Made by a program: the position numbers and the translations under genes. From contig CALWII010000038.1 of NCBI GenBank assembly GCA_944380695.1, positions 1 through 29,069 of the forward strand: DNA of 29,069 nucleotides. Direction: 5' to 3'. Positions 1 to 6,960 of this stretch are shown here, piece after piece. The first letter of the stretch is position 1, and each line of letters opens with the position of its first letter. The notes beneath the pieces are model-generated. The model was not told the DNA's origin, did not search any database, and saw only the letters and a list, made by a program, of their open reading frames with translations. The DNA comes from an uncultured Clostridia bacterium (lineage in GTDB: Bacteria > Bacillota > Clostridia > Christensenellales > UBA1242).

Positions 1-139
1 GGAAGATGTTGTTGCCGGTTCGTCAAGCGAGCTTTCGTGTGACGGTCCAATAAGACCACCTTATGTTGCCTATTTTCAAGGTGGTTTAACATACGAGCAT
101 ATTAAAATGGTTGCCGAAAAAATATTAGAAATTTTGTAA
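1..139 (+). CDS. C-terminal fragment of an unidentified protein
   Basis: The frame beginning at base 2 is open from the window edge to a TAA at 137-139 and gives 45 residues. It contains the stretch GPIRPPYVAYFQGG followed by an amphipathic helix ending KILEIL. The Gly/Pro/Tyr-rich stretch looks like a conserved motif of a real protein, but I do not recognise the family. The gene continues upstream of the window. It ends 56 nt before spoIIM. The fragment is too short to assign a function. Confidence 0.6.
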   Translation, partial: EDVVAGSSSELSCDGPIRPPYVAYFQGGLTYEHIKMVAEKILEIL

Positions 140-195
140 AGTAAGTATTTTGCGAAAAGTGTTCTTTTTTGTCATATAAATTAGTAAACTAGGTT

Positions 196-795
196 ATGGC
201 AAAAATTAAAACGCAATCAAAAATATCAAAGTTAAAATTAGACATTGCAACAAAATTTTCAGAAAACAAAATAAGAATTATAATACTTTCTTTAATAGTT
301 TTTGCTTGTTTTATTACAGGTATAATACTATATTCATCAAATCCATATTATTTCCCAGGTGATGAATATTTGCTGTCGTTTAATGGGGCAGGAAATGGAT
401 TCAGCGCCTTTTTTTCTAGAACATTTTCATTACTTGTTGTAAGCGGTCTTATATTTGTTTTTTCATTAACCAAATGGACTTTTCCAATAGGAGTTTCAAT
501 AATCGGTTTTAGGGGCTATTTGCTCGGATTTAACATCAGCGCACTTTGTTCGAGTTTTGGTATGTCAGGTTTACTCGATGCTGTATTGATCATCTTACCA
601 ATACAACTCTGTATTCTTTTAGCATTTATATTTATGTTTGTTTTTTTTACAAAAACTCGATTATATGCTTGCGGTTACGGAAGAAACAACCGTTTAAAAA
701 CTTTTAGTATTTTTTTTGGGATTTTGATTTTATTGAATATTGCCGAAACTTGCTTGCTTTTTATTTTTTCTTCAAATGTCATTTTAGTCATATAA
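196..795 (+). CDS. spoIIM: Stage II sporulation protein M (engulfment complex)
   Basis: This is a 199-residue polytopic membrane protein with a Lys-rich cytoplasmic N-terminus (about residues 1-24) and roughly five hydrophobic segments, at about 26-46, 70-95, 100-120, 125-152 and 170-198. The segment around IGFRGYLLGFNISALC, with its invariant-looking Gly/Arg residues, is typical of SpoIIM. In known systems SpoIIM anchors SpoIID and SpoIIP, the peptidoglycan-degrading machine that drives engulfment of the forespore by the mother cell. Length matches the family. The ATG is preceded only by a weak AGG, so initiation may be modest. The next gene is dacF, another sporulation-linked gene. Family assignment is by motif and length, and is likely. 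Confidence 0.85.
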   Translation: MAKIKTQSKISKLKLDIATKFSENKIRIIILSLIVFACFITGIILYSSNPYYFPGDEYLLSFNGAGNGFSAFFSRTFSLLVVSGLIFVFSLTKWTFPIGVSIIGFRGYLLGFNISALCSSFGMSGLLDAVLIILPIQLCILLAFIFMFVFFTKTRLYACGYGRNNRLKTFSIFFGILILLNIAETCLLFIFSSNVILVI

Positions 796-829
796 AATTA
801 AAAAGTCGTTTTTCTGTTTGCAATGTTTA

Positions 830-859
830 GTATAAAATTTTCTTTTTCGAAAAAACTAT
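830..859 (+). promoter_or_regulatory. Possible sigma-F-type promoter of dacF
   Basis: A GTATA at 830-834 fits the sigma-F/G -35 pattern GYWTA. GAAAAAACTAT at 849-859 matches most fixed positions of the sigma-F -10 pattern GGNRANANTNT, with one G to A change. The 14-nt spacer is one or two bases shorter than usual. In Bacillus subtilis dacF is transcribed by sigma-F, so the location is sensible, but in such AT-rich DNA this could be chance. Confidence 0.25.
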
Positions 860-878
860 TTTTGAAAAAGGAGTTAAT

Positions 879-2030
879 ATGAAGAAACTTTCTATATTTA
901 GTATCATTTCTGTCATAATTTTAGCTATATGTTGTAATCAGTTCCCAATAGCAACTGTTTATGCGAGTGAGCAAGACCTTTCATCAAAATCAGCCTGCCT
1001 TGTTGACTATGCAACAAAAGAAGTCTTATTTGAAAAAAATTCTCATTCAAAAATGCCTATTGCAAGTATGGTTAAAATGATGACTATTTTGCTAACAATA
1101 GAGGATATCGATGCAGGAAATATCACATTAGACGAAATGATAACAACAAGTGAAAATGCTTCTGGTATGGGTGGGTCACAAGTGTTTATAGACCCTTATG
1201 TTGAATATAGTGTTGAAGATTTATTAAAAAGCGTTATTGTTGCTTCTGCAAACGATGCGAGCGTTGCTTTAGCTGAACACATAAGCGGTTCGGAGTCAAA
1301 TTTCGTTAAACGAATGAATAAGCGTGCAAAAGAACTCGGTATGAATGATACAAACTATGTTAATTGCACAGGTCTTCCTGCGGCTGAGGGTTATTCATCA
1401 GCTTATGACTGCGCAATTATTTTAAGAGAATTAACTTCACACAATATTTATCACAATTACAGCTCTATTTGGATGGATGATTTGGTTCATCCTTCTGGGA
1501 GAAAAACGGGTTTAACCAACACTAACAGACTAATAAGATATTATGAAGGTTGTGATGGCGGTAAAACCGGTTCTACAAACGAAGCTGGCTGTTGTTTGTC
1601 CGCAACTGCAAAAAGAGGAGATATGCGACTTTTATCTGTTATAATTGGGGCAAAGGACAGTCAAACAAGATTTAATGAATGCGCAAAATTGTTTAATTTT
1701 GGATTTTCAAACTTTGAAAACATTCTTATTATAGACTCAAATTCTAAATTAGGAGAATTAAATGTAAGCAAAGGGAAATTACCAACAGTCGATGCTTATC
1801 CTTGTGAAGACTTTTACGCTCTTGTCAAAAAAAATGAAGACAATCCATATTCTACTAGTTTGCAATTGCCGGATATCATTAAAGCTCCATTAAAAGCCAA
1901 TGAATGCATAGGTAAAATAATCGTTTCGAAAAATGGTGTCATAATAAAAGAGATAAGTGTCGTCACAAATCAAGAAGTTGAAAAAATGAGCTTCACAGAT
2001 ACTTTAAGAAAAATTGGACAAAATTGGTAA
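879..2030 (+). CDS. dacF: D-alanyl-D-alanine carboxypeptidase, DacF type
   Basis: This 383-residue low-molecular-weight penicillin-binding protein trims the terminal D-Ala from peptidoglycan stem peptides outside the membrane. The three active-site motifs are intact: SMVK at 63-66 (nucleophile Ser63 and Lys66), SAN at 123-125 and KTG at 229-231. Residues 1-30 form a signal peptide (KK start, hydrophobic core, cleavage near VYA-S). The remaining roughly 100 residues are the PBP5-type C-terminal beta domain. The start is fixed by AAAGGAG before the ATG. DacF is the sporulation member of the family in Bacillus, where it lies next to spoIIA; here it lies next to spoIIM and is followed by a terminator. 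The assignment to DacF rather than DacA/DacB rests on context and overall similarity. Confidence 0.9.
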   Translation: MKKLSIFSIISVIILAICCNQFPIATVYASEQDLSSKSACLVDYATKEVLFEKNSHSKMPIASMVKMMTILLTIEDIDAGNITLDEMITTSENASGMGGSQVFIDPYVEYSVEDLLKSVIVASANDASVALAEHISGSESNFVKRMNKRAKELGMNDTNYVNCTGLPAAEGYSSAYDCAIILRELTSHNIYHNYSSIWMDDLVHPSGRKTGLTNTNRLIRYYEGCDGGKTGSTNEAGCCLSATAKRGDMRLLSVIIGAKDSQTRFNECAKLFNFGFSNFENILIIDSNSKLGELNVSKGKLPTVDAYPCEDFYALVKKNEDNPYSTSLQLPDIIKAPLKANECIGKIIVSKNGVIIKEISVVTNQEVEKMSFTDTLRKIGQNW

Positions 2031-2060
2031 AAAAAAGCCCGTAAAAATACGGGTTTTTTC
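2031..2060 (+). terminator. Rho-independent terminator after dacF
   Basis: CCCGTA at 2038-2043 pairs with TACGGG at 2048-2053 around an AAAA loop, extended by a G-T pair and by A-tract/T-tract pairing (2031-2036 with 2055-2059). It begins one base after the dacF stop codon. Confidence 0.9.
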
Positions 2061-2061
2061 T

Positions 2062-2089
2062 TTGAAAAATTTAACTTCTTTGCTATAAT
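2062..2089 (+). promoter_or_regulatory. Sigma-A promoter for scpA-scpB
   Basis: TTGAAA (2062-2067), a 16-nt spacer and TATAAT (2084-2089) with an extended -10 TG at 2081-2082. It lies between the dacF terminator and scpA. The predicted start near 2096 leaves a leader of about 22 nt that carries the AAAGGTG ribosome binding site. Confidence 0.75.
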
Positions 2090-2117
2090 TAAAATGTTTT
2101 GATGTAATAAAGGTGAT

Positions 2118-2867
2118 ATGGAAAACGAACAATTAAATTTTCTTGATGACAGAGTTCGATTTAAGTTAGAAAATTTCGAGGGACCGCTCGATCTTTTATT
2201 GCACCTTATAAAATCCGCCAAATTGGATATTATGGAAGTTAAACTTGCCGATGTTACAGAGCAATACCTAGAATATATGCAAGATTTGTCTTCAATAGAT
2301 ATGGAAAGAGCAAGCGAGTTTATTACCGTTGCAGCAACATTAGTCGAAATAAAATCAAAACATTTACTTCCTGTTTTGCAAGAAGATGACGAAGATCAAG
2401 AAGAAGACAGCGAGGCTTTATTACTTAAACGCCTTAAAGAGTATGAACTGTTCAAAGAAATCGGAGTATCGTTAAAAGATAGAGAAGATATAAATAAATT
2501 TTATCGTTCGCCAGGTGAGGAAACAGAAAAAGTTAAAATAATTGTCAAAGATATGGTTTTAGACAAGCTCCTCGATGCTTTTGCAGGATTATTAGCTAAA
2601 CAAAGTTTAAGGGAAAAGGTCGCGCCTGCGCCAAAGAAAATTTTAAAAGACCGTTTTACCGTCGCTGAAAAAATAATCTCAATAAGAGATTACGCAAGAC
2701 TTCATAAGCGTTTTGAATTCGAAGATTTATTTGAAAGCGATATGACTAAAAGCGAAATGATAAATATATTTTTGGCACTACTAGACCTTTTAAAATTGCA
2801 ATCAATTAGAGTTGAGCAGGCTGGTATTTTTGACCAAATACACATTATTTCAAATGAGGTGGTTTAA
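2118..2867 (+). CDS. scpA: Segregation and condensation protein A (kleisin)
   Basis: This is a 249-residue kleisin subunit of the SMC-ScpAB condensin, which compacts and separates chromosomes in the cytoplasm. The N-terminus FEGPLDLLLHLI followed by AKLDIMEVKLADVTEQYL is the strongly conserved ScpA opening that binds the SMC neck. An acidic linker (EEDDEDQEEDSE region, about residues 90-100) separates it from the C-terminal winged-helix part that binds the other SMC head. Length is normal. The start is supported by AAAGGTG six bases upstream. The TAA stop shares a base with the ATG of scpB, the standard coupled pair. Confidence 0.95.
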   Translation: MENEQLNFLDDRVRFKLENFEGPLDLLLHLIKSAKLDIMEVKLADVTEQYLEYMQDLSSIDMERASEFITVAATLVEIKSKHLLPVLQEDDEDQEEDSEALLLKRLKEYELFKEIGVSLKDREDINKFYRSPGEETEKVKIIVKDMVLDKLLDAFAGLLAKQSLREKVAPAPKKILKDRFTVAEKIISIRDYARLHKRFEFEDLFESDMTKSEMINIFLALLDLLKLQSIRVEQAGIFDQIHIISNEVV

Positions 2868-3502
2868 TGGGAACTATTGATACAACTTATAACTTAAAAG
2901 AAGTTTTGCGTGCTGTTCTTTTTGTGGCAGGTGAAGGAATTGAAAAGAATTATCTAGCTGAAAAGCTTCAAGTCAGTGAGAAAGACATAGATAAAGCACT
3001 TGTTGAAATTGAAAAAGAATTGTCAGGTGAATGTGGAATACATCTTATTCGTTATAAAAACAAAGTACAATTTTCTTCCAATCCCAACTATGCCAATTAT
3101 GTGTCAGATGTTCTAAGCCCTGTTCGTGAAAAATCATTGACAAGAGCTGCTTTGGAAACGCTTGCCATTATTGCTTATAAACAGCCTGTAACTAAACTTG
3201 AAATCGAGGACATAAGGCGAGTGAATTGTGATTACGCCACCCAAGCTTTGTTAGATCAAAATATGATTGAAATTGTTGGAAGAAAAGATGCTGTAGGCAG
3301 ACCGTTGATGTTTGGAACAACTGATGCGTTTTTGAAACGCTTTAACATTGAATCAGTTGATGCATTACCAGATTACGAACAACTTATGCAACGAATTAAG
3401 GTGTTGCACGATGACGAAGAACCAACCAACGATTCGTTATTTAAAAATGTTGAAGACTTTCATTTTGAAGATGAAAGTCTCAATGAACAGCAAGAGGGCT
3501 AA
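2867..3502 (+). CDS. scpB: Segregation and condensation protein B
   Basis: This 211-residue protein forms a dimer of tandem winged helices and binds the ScpA linker in the SMC condensin. Diagnostic stretches are LKEVLRAVLFVAGEGI near the N-terminus, ETLAIIAYKQPVTKLEIEDIR in the middle and the VGRPLMFGTT turn. The acidic tail after about residue 175 (DDEEP and FEDESLNEQQEG) is variable in the family. It overlaps scpA by one base (TAATG), which implies translational coupling. No terminator is visible after it, so the transcript may run on toward spoIVFB. Confidence 0.95.
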   Translation: MGTIDTTYNLKEVLRAVLFVAGEGIEKNYLAEKLQVSEKDIDKALVEIEKELSGECGIHLIRYKNKVQFSSNPNYANYVSDVLSPVREKSLTRAALETLAIIAYKQPVTKLEIEDIRRVNCDYATQALLDQNMIEIVGRKDAVGRPLMFGTTDAFLKRFNIESVDALPDYEQLMQRIKVLHDDEEPTNDSLFKNVEDFHFEDESLNEQQEG

Positions 3503-3540
3503 TTTTTTTAGCAAAAAATTTCTAATTTCGCCGTTTTTCT

Positions 3541-3548
3541 CATATATT
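3541..3548 (+). promoter_or_regulatory. CATATATT element, possible sigma-E -10 box
   Basis: CATATATT resembles the sigma-E -10 consensus CATACAnT (seven of eight positions), and the same octamer occurs just before spoIIIAA. It ends six bases before the ATG at 3555. No good -35 box is visible at the right distance (best 4 of 7). spoIVFAB is sigma-E dependent in Bacillus, so this is plausible but unproven. Confidence 0.25.
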
Positions 3549-3554
3549 AAAATT

Positions 3555-3668
3555 ATGAAAGTAAATATCAAACATAATTTTTCTTTAAGAAAAGCGGTTT
3601 TTTTGTTGATTCTATCAGACATAACAGCATTAATTGTTCTTGTGGTGATGTATTTATGCGGTTATTAA
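3555..3668 (+). CDS. Possible 37-aa single-span membrane protein upstream of spoIVFB
   Basis: The ORF begins MKVNIKHNFSLRKAVFLLIL and ends VVMYLCGY. It has a basic head and one hydrophobic segment of about 23 residues (about 14-36), the profile of a small bitopic membrane peptide. It overlaps the start of spoIVFB by 13 bases, so it could couple translation of the protease. In Bacillus the slot before spoIVFB holds the membrane regulator SpoIVFA; this ORF has no recognisable similarity to it and is far shorter. No Shine-Dalgarno sequence precedes the ATG. It may be real, a leader peptide, or chance in AT-rich DNA, where hydrophobic ORFs are common. Confidence 0.35.
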   Translation: MKVNIKHNFSLRKAVFLLILSDITALIVLVVMYLCGY

Positions 3669-4495
3669 AAAAAATACCAATTCATCCAAGTTTTTATCTA
3701 GTTTTTTTATGGTTTATGATAACTGGACAAACCATTACTTTTTTGAGTTTTCTATTTTGCTTGTTAATTCACGAATTAGGTCACTATATAATTGCAAAAA
3801 AATTAAAATACAAGCTTTCCAATTTTTACTTAGCCCCGTATGGCGCCGCATTAAACTATAAGGAAAGTTGTTTTTTACCAAAAGATGAAGTTATAATAGC
3901 TCTTGCAGGTCCTTTATCTAACATTTTTTTTAGCGTTTTAATCATTGCATTATGGTGGATTTATCCTTCTTCATTTTCATCAAGTTATGAACTTGTAACA
4001 ACCGGTTTAGCTTTAGCGATTTTTAACTTAATTCCAGCTTATCCACTCGACGGCGGGAGAATATTGGTAGGTGCATTGAGCGAAAAAATTTCAAGAAAAA
4101 AAGCACTTAAACTCGCTGTTATTTTTAATCTGTTGTTCTCCTGCGTCTTTTTAATATTATTTCTCGTTACTTGTTTTATAAATTACAATCCAACTTTTGC
4201 ACTATTTTCAGTGTTTTTACTTGCTGGAATTTGGGATTGCAATTTTGAAGGTAAGTATCAACAACTAAATATTTACAATAAAAAAATAAAAAATCTTTCA
4301 AGTGTAAAACTTATATATGTTTTGCCAACCTCAACATTAGGTGAAATGTTTAAAGCTATCGACACAACAAAATTGACGGTTTTTTTGATATGTTTAGATA
4401 ACGGCAAAACACTTATTTTAACTGAAAAAAAAGTGCTTTCATTGTGTATGAAGCACTCAATAAAATCATCAATTCAAACCGTTCTTTTTAATTAA
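3656..4495 (+). CDS. spoIVFB: SpoIVFB-type site-2 metalloprotease
   Basis: This 279-residue M50 intramembrane protease in Bacillus cuts pro-sigma-K at the forespore membrane. The zinc motif HELGH is at 39-43 (His39, Glu40, His43) inside an early membrane segment. The third ligand is Asp132 in the PAYPLDGGR motif. Positions are nearly identical to SpoIVFB (His43, Glu44, His47, Asp137). About six membrane segments end near residue 195; the last 80 residues look like a reduced CBS domain, the substrate/ATP-binding part of SpoIVFB. The ATG is preceded by GGTGATG. Its 3' end overlaps the tail of the minus-strand gene by 8 bases with no visible terminator. Another soluble or membrane substrate cannot be excluded. 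Confidence 0.85.
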   Translation: MRLLKKIPIHPSFYLVFLWFMITGQTITFLSFLFCLLIHELGHYIIAKKLKYKLSNFYLAPYGAALNYKESCFLPKDEVIIALAGPLSNIFFSVLIIALWWIYPSSFSSSYELVTTGLALAIFNLIPAYPLDGGRILVGALSEKISRKKALKLAVIFNLLFSCVFLILFLVTCFINYNPTFALFSVFLLAGIWDCNFEGKYQQLNIYNKKIKNLSSVKLIYVLPTSTLGEMFKAIDTTKLTVFLICLDNGKTLILTEKKVLSLCMKHSIKSSIQTVLFN

Positions 4496-4931
4496 GATAG
4501 GGGATTAGCGTTTGTATATTTGATTTTTGAAAATTTTTTAGTTTTTCTAATATTTCATCTAATTCACGAGAAATATCTCGGTGATCAGCGGCGTCTTTTA
4601 TGCAGGTTAAGTAACCCATAAATGTATCAAGAAGAAGCATTTCAGCAATTTTACGATTTGATTTGTCAGTAATTGTTGACATATTTACGCCCATCCACAT
4701 TTTTACTTTCTCAAACCAACTATTATCTTTGATTCCTTTTATATCTTCGCTTTTGGCATACACTTCGCACTCTTTTGAAAGCGAATAATATTTGTCTTGC
4801 ATCTCTGCAACAAGGTTTTTAAATCCATCATCTTGAATTTTGGGCAGAATATCCTCTATCGCCTGTAATCCAGCATTTATGTTTTGATAAATTGCATTTA
4901 CATAATCTTGCAATAACTCTGTTTTTTCCAT
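4488..4931 (-). CDS. Conserved-looking alpha-helical protein, ferritin-like bundle
   Basis: This 147-residue protein is predicted almost wholly helical, with no signal peptide or membrane segment. The pattern of four amphipathic helices, with a central SWFEKVKMWMGVNMSTITDKS followed by RKIAEMLLLDTFMGYL and a C-terminal ELDEILEKLKNFQKSNIQTL, resembles a family of uncharacterised Clostridia proteins that I recall as four-helix bundles (DUF2383-like). I see no convincing metal-binding ExxH set. The start is secured by a perfect AAGGAGG eight bases before the ATG (minus strand). It is the only minus-strand gene here, is convergent with spoIVFB (8-base overlap of 3' ends) and divergent from the cyclase gene. 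Function is unknown. Confidence 0.75.
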   Translation of the reverse strand: MEKTELLQDYVNAIYQNINAGLQAIEDILPKIQDDGFKNLVAEMQDKYYSLSKECEVYAKSEDIKGIKDNSWFEKVKMWMGVNMSTITDKSNRKIAEMLLLDTFMGYLTCIKDAADHRDISRELDEILEKLKNFQKSNIQTLIPYLN

Positions 4932-4951
4932 AATTCCTCCTTAATCATCTA

Positions 4952-4980
4952 GTTTTATCAAAAAAAAGTTTTGTATTCAA
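4952..4980 (-). promoter_or_regulatory. Sigma-A promoter for the minus-strand helical protein
   Basis: Read on the minus strand: TTGAAT (4980-4975), a 17-nt spacer, then TAAAAC (4957-4952) with a TGa extended -10. It sits about 20 bases upstream of the AAGGAGG-ATG of the 147-aa gene. Confidence 0.5.
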
Positions 4981-5027
4981 ACACGCATACATTTTTTTTA
5001 TTTTCTCAAAATATTAAAGAGGTAAGA

Positions 5028-6440
5028 ATGAAAACATCAACAAAAATTTTCATAGTTTTATTCATTTTAACATTAATACCAAGCATCGTTTTGTTTAACT
5101 GGATTATAGAAGGAATAAATTTTTCTGGAACTTCTTTCTATTATGTTTTTAATGCTTACAACATATCAGGTATAATTCTATTTTTTTTCAACACTCTGCT
5201 GGGGATGGTGTTATATGTAAGATTTTTAAGGTCACTCAAAATTTCCAGAGCAATTTTTTTTGCAACTGTACCGCCAACGCTAAATTATGCAATACTGCTA
5301 TTTTTGATAGCAAGTGCATTGACGCTTGACGGTGAAATAGCCTTATTTTTCAGGAATATTTTAAAAATTAATTCTTTGTATAACGCACTGCTTTGGGCAA
5401 TTTTAATTACACTTGTCTATCTGATTATTATTTTTTTAACTTTTGCAATAATTTGCAAGCCAGTACAGAAGATGGAAAAAATAGCGTATAGATTAAGTGA
5501 CGGGCGAGTAAGAGAAGAGAATTTTAATATAGGAAAATCAAAACAATTTAAAAATATAGAAGCTTCGCTAGAAAAAATAAATTACAACTATAAAGAAAAA
5601 GATAATGTCGCAAAGCAGACTGATTTGGAAGCACAAAAGTTTATTCCCAAACAATTTTTAAAGTTTTTAGGTAAAAATTCAATTTCCGAACTAGAACTAG
5701 GAAATCAAGTTCAAAAAAGAGCTACCACTTTATTTTGCGATATCGTTAGCTCAACGAAAGTTAGTTCGTCTTTGTCGCTTGAAGAAAATTTTAATTTTAT
5801 AAACTCTTATTTAAGTCTCGTTTCACCAATTATTCGCAAATATGATGGGTTCGTTGACAAATATATGGGGGACAGTATTCTTGCAGTTTTTTCTAGAACA
5901 GAAAAAGCTTTGGAATGTGCAACAAATATATGCAGAGCAGTTGAAATAAAGAATAAAAATCAAAACGACTTACCCCATGTTGATGTGCGAATATCTATAA
6001 ATACTGGCGAACTTATATTCGGAATTATTGGTGAGGAGGAAAGAAAAAGCCCTACAATTATTTCCGATGTAGTTAATCTTGCTTCTAAAATGCAAGAAAT
6101 AAATGTTTTAATGGGGACAAGAGTAATTTTTTCCAAAGAAACATTAAATGAACTCCCAACCAAATATCAATTTGCTTACAGATATATCGGTTTAATAACA
6201 ATTAATGGGGGAGAAAGAACATCTCTTTTTGAAAATTTGGAAGTTTATCCGAGAAGAAAAAAAGAAAGATTGATGCACTTAAAACATACCTTTGAAGAAG
6301 GCGTAAGAAATTATAATGAGGGTAAATTTGAACGGGCAAGACTTGACTTTAAAGATGTTTTAAAATATGTTTCTGATGATAAAGCTTCTTATGTTTATTT
6401 TAATAAAGCTTGTGATAAAATGGAAGATAATATTTCTTGA
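5028..6440 (+). CDS. Membrane-bound class III nucleotide cyclase
   Basis: This 470-residue protein makes a cyclic nucleotide (probably cAMP) from NTP. About five or six membrane segments lie in residues 5-145, then a HAMP-like linker, then the catalytic domain (about 225-400). The opening KFIPKQFLKFLGK and the LFCDIVSST motif with metal Asp238, plus KYMGDSILAVF with metal Asp282, are classical. Asp347 in ISDVVNLAS is the adenine-recognising position. In the usual NxxxR catalytic pair, Asn350 is present but the Arg is Lys354. The last 60 residues resemble one TPR-like helical repeat. The start is the ATG at 5028 with AAAGAGGTAAG; an upstream TTG at 4971 has no ribosome binding site. The signal sensed is unknown. 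No cAMP receptor gene is nearby. Confidence 0.8.
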   Translation: MKTSTKIFIVLFILTLIPSIVLFNWIIEGINFSGTSFYYVFNAYNISGIILFFFNTLLGMVLYVRFLRSLKISRAIFFATVPPTLNYAILLFLIASALTLDGEIALFFRNILKINSLYNALLWAILITLVYLIIIFLTFAIICKPVQKMEKIAYRLSDGRVREENFNIGKSKQFKNIEASLEKINYNYKEKDNVAKQTDLEAQKFIPKQFLKFLGKNSISELELGNQVQKRATTLFCDIVSSTKVSSSLSLEENFNFINSYLSLVSPIIRKYDGFVDKYMGDSILAVFSRTEKALECATNICRAVEIKNKNQNDLPHVDVRISINTGELIFGIIGEEERKSPTIISDVVNLASKMQEINVLMGTRVIFSKETLNELPTKYQFAYRYIGLITINGGERTSLFENLEVYPRRKKERLMHLKHTFEEGVRNYNEGKFERARLDFKDVLKYVSDDKASYVYFNKACDKMEDNIS

Positions 6441-6465
6441 CAAAAAACTTATTTATCAGTAAAAT
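6437..6465 (+). promoter_or_regulatory. Sigma-A promoter placed for a leaderless transcript
   Basis: TTGACA (6437-6442, containing the TGA stop of the cyclase gene), a 17-nt spacer, and TAAAAT (6460-6465). The predicted +1, seven bases after the -10, is 6472, the A of the next start codon. No Shine-Dalgarno sequence lies before that ATG. Confidence 0.7.
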
Positions 6466-6471
6466 TAAATT

Positions 6472-6960
6472 ATGTCTATTTTAGGTCGTGACACAAAAAA
6501 ATGCCCAAGATGTGAAGCCAAATGTTTGCAAGGTCAATTAAAATGTCCTGTTTGTGGCTTAATTTTTTCTCGTGTTGAACAGGCAACTAATCAAGCTGCA
6601 TGGGAAAGACTAAAAAATAACGAAAAAGAAGCTGTTTTATATGTAAAACAAGTCCCAAAAGATAAAAAAAAGTGGAAGCTAATTCTTTATACTGTCCTTC
6701 TTGGACTGGTAGGCGGTGAGTATTTTTATGTTAGACGATGGCAGAGAGGTTTGTTTTACATTTTAGGTTTCATTCTTCTTTTTGCTTCAGTCATTTTTAA
6801 CTCTTATCTAATTGGAGTTTGGGATGGAAATTTAATTAATGTGTTCGCATTTTTTATAGGCATATACGGTATAGCTTGGATTATGGATATCATTAATGTT
6901 TGCTTGGGTAAGTTTAAAATACCCGTTTCTCTTCCAAAAGAGCAGGAGAATGATTTATGA
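6472..6960 (+). CDS. Zinc-ribbon and TM2-domain membrane protein
   Basis: This is a 162-residue protein. Residues 11-28 hold two CxxC pairs (Cys11/14 and Cys25/28) of a zinc-ribbon knuckle, then a charged helical linker (about 35-70). Two or three membrane segments follow, including LLGLVGGEYFYVRRWQRGLF, which fits the TM2 domain pattern (a Gly-rich turn and aromatic/Arg motif between helices). TM2 proteins are widespread and mostly uncharacterised. The gene overlaps mnmA by four bases (ATGA), so the two are translated together. The start lacks a Shine-Dalgarno sequence and coincides with the predicted +1 of a strong promoter. No specific function can be assigned; co-translation with mnmA may be simple packing. 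Confidence 0.75.
   Translation: MSILGRDTKKCPRCEAKCLQGQLKCPVCGLIFSRVEQATNQAAWERLKNNEKEAVLYVKQVPKDKKKWKLILYTVLLGLVGGEYFYVRRWQRGLFYILGFILLFASVIFNSYLIGVWDGNLINVFAFFIGIYGIAWIMDIINVCLGKFKIPVSLPKEQENDL

Noticed and set aside
3348..3554. Long version of the frame that ends at 3668, starting inside scpB
   Set aside because: The part before 3555 is an out-of-frame reading of scpB; only the 37 codons from 3555 are plausible.
4971..5027. TTG at 4971 as start of the cyclase gene (19 extra residues)
   Set aside because: No ribosome binding site precedes it, and it lies in the promoter region of the divergent gene; the ATG at 5028 has AAAGAGGTAAG and starts directly at the membrane domain.
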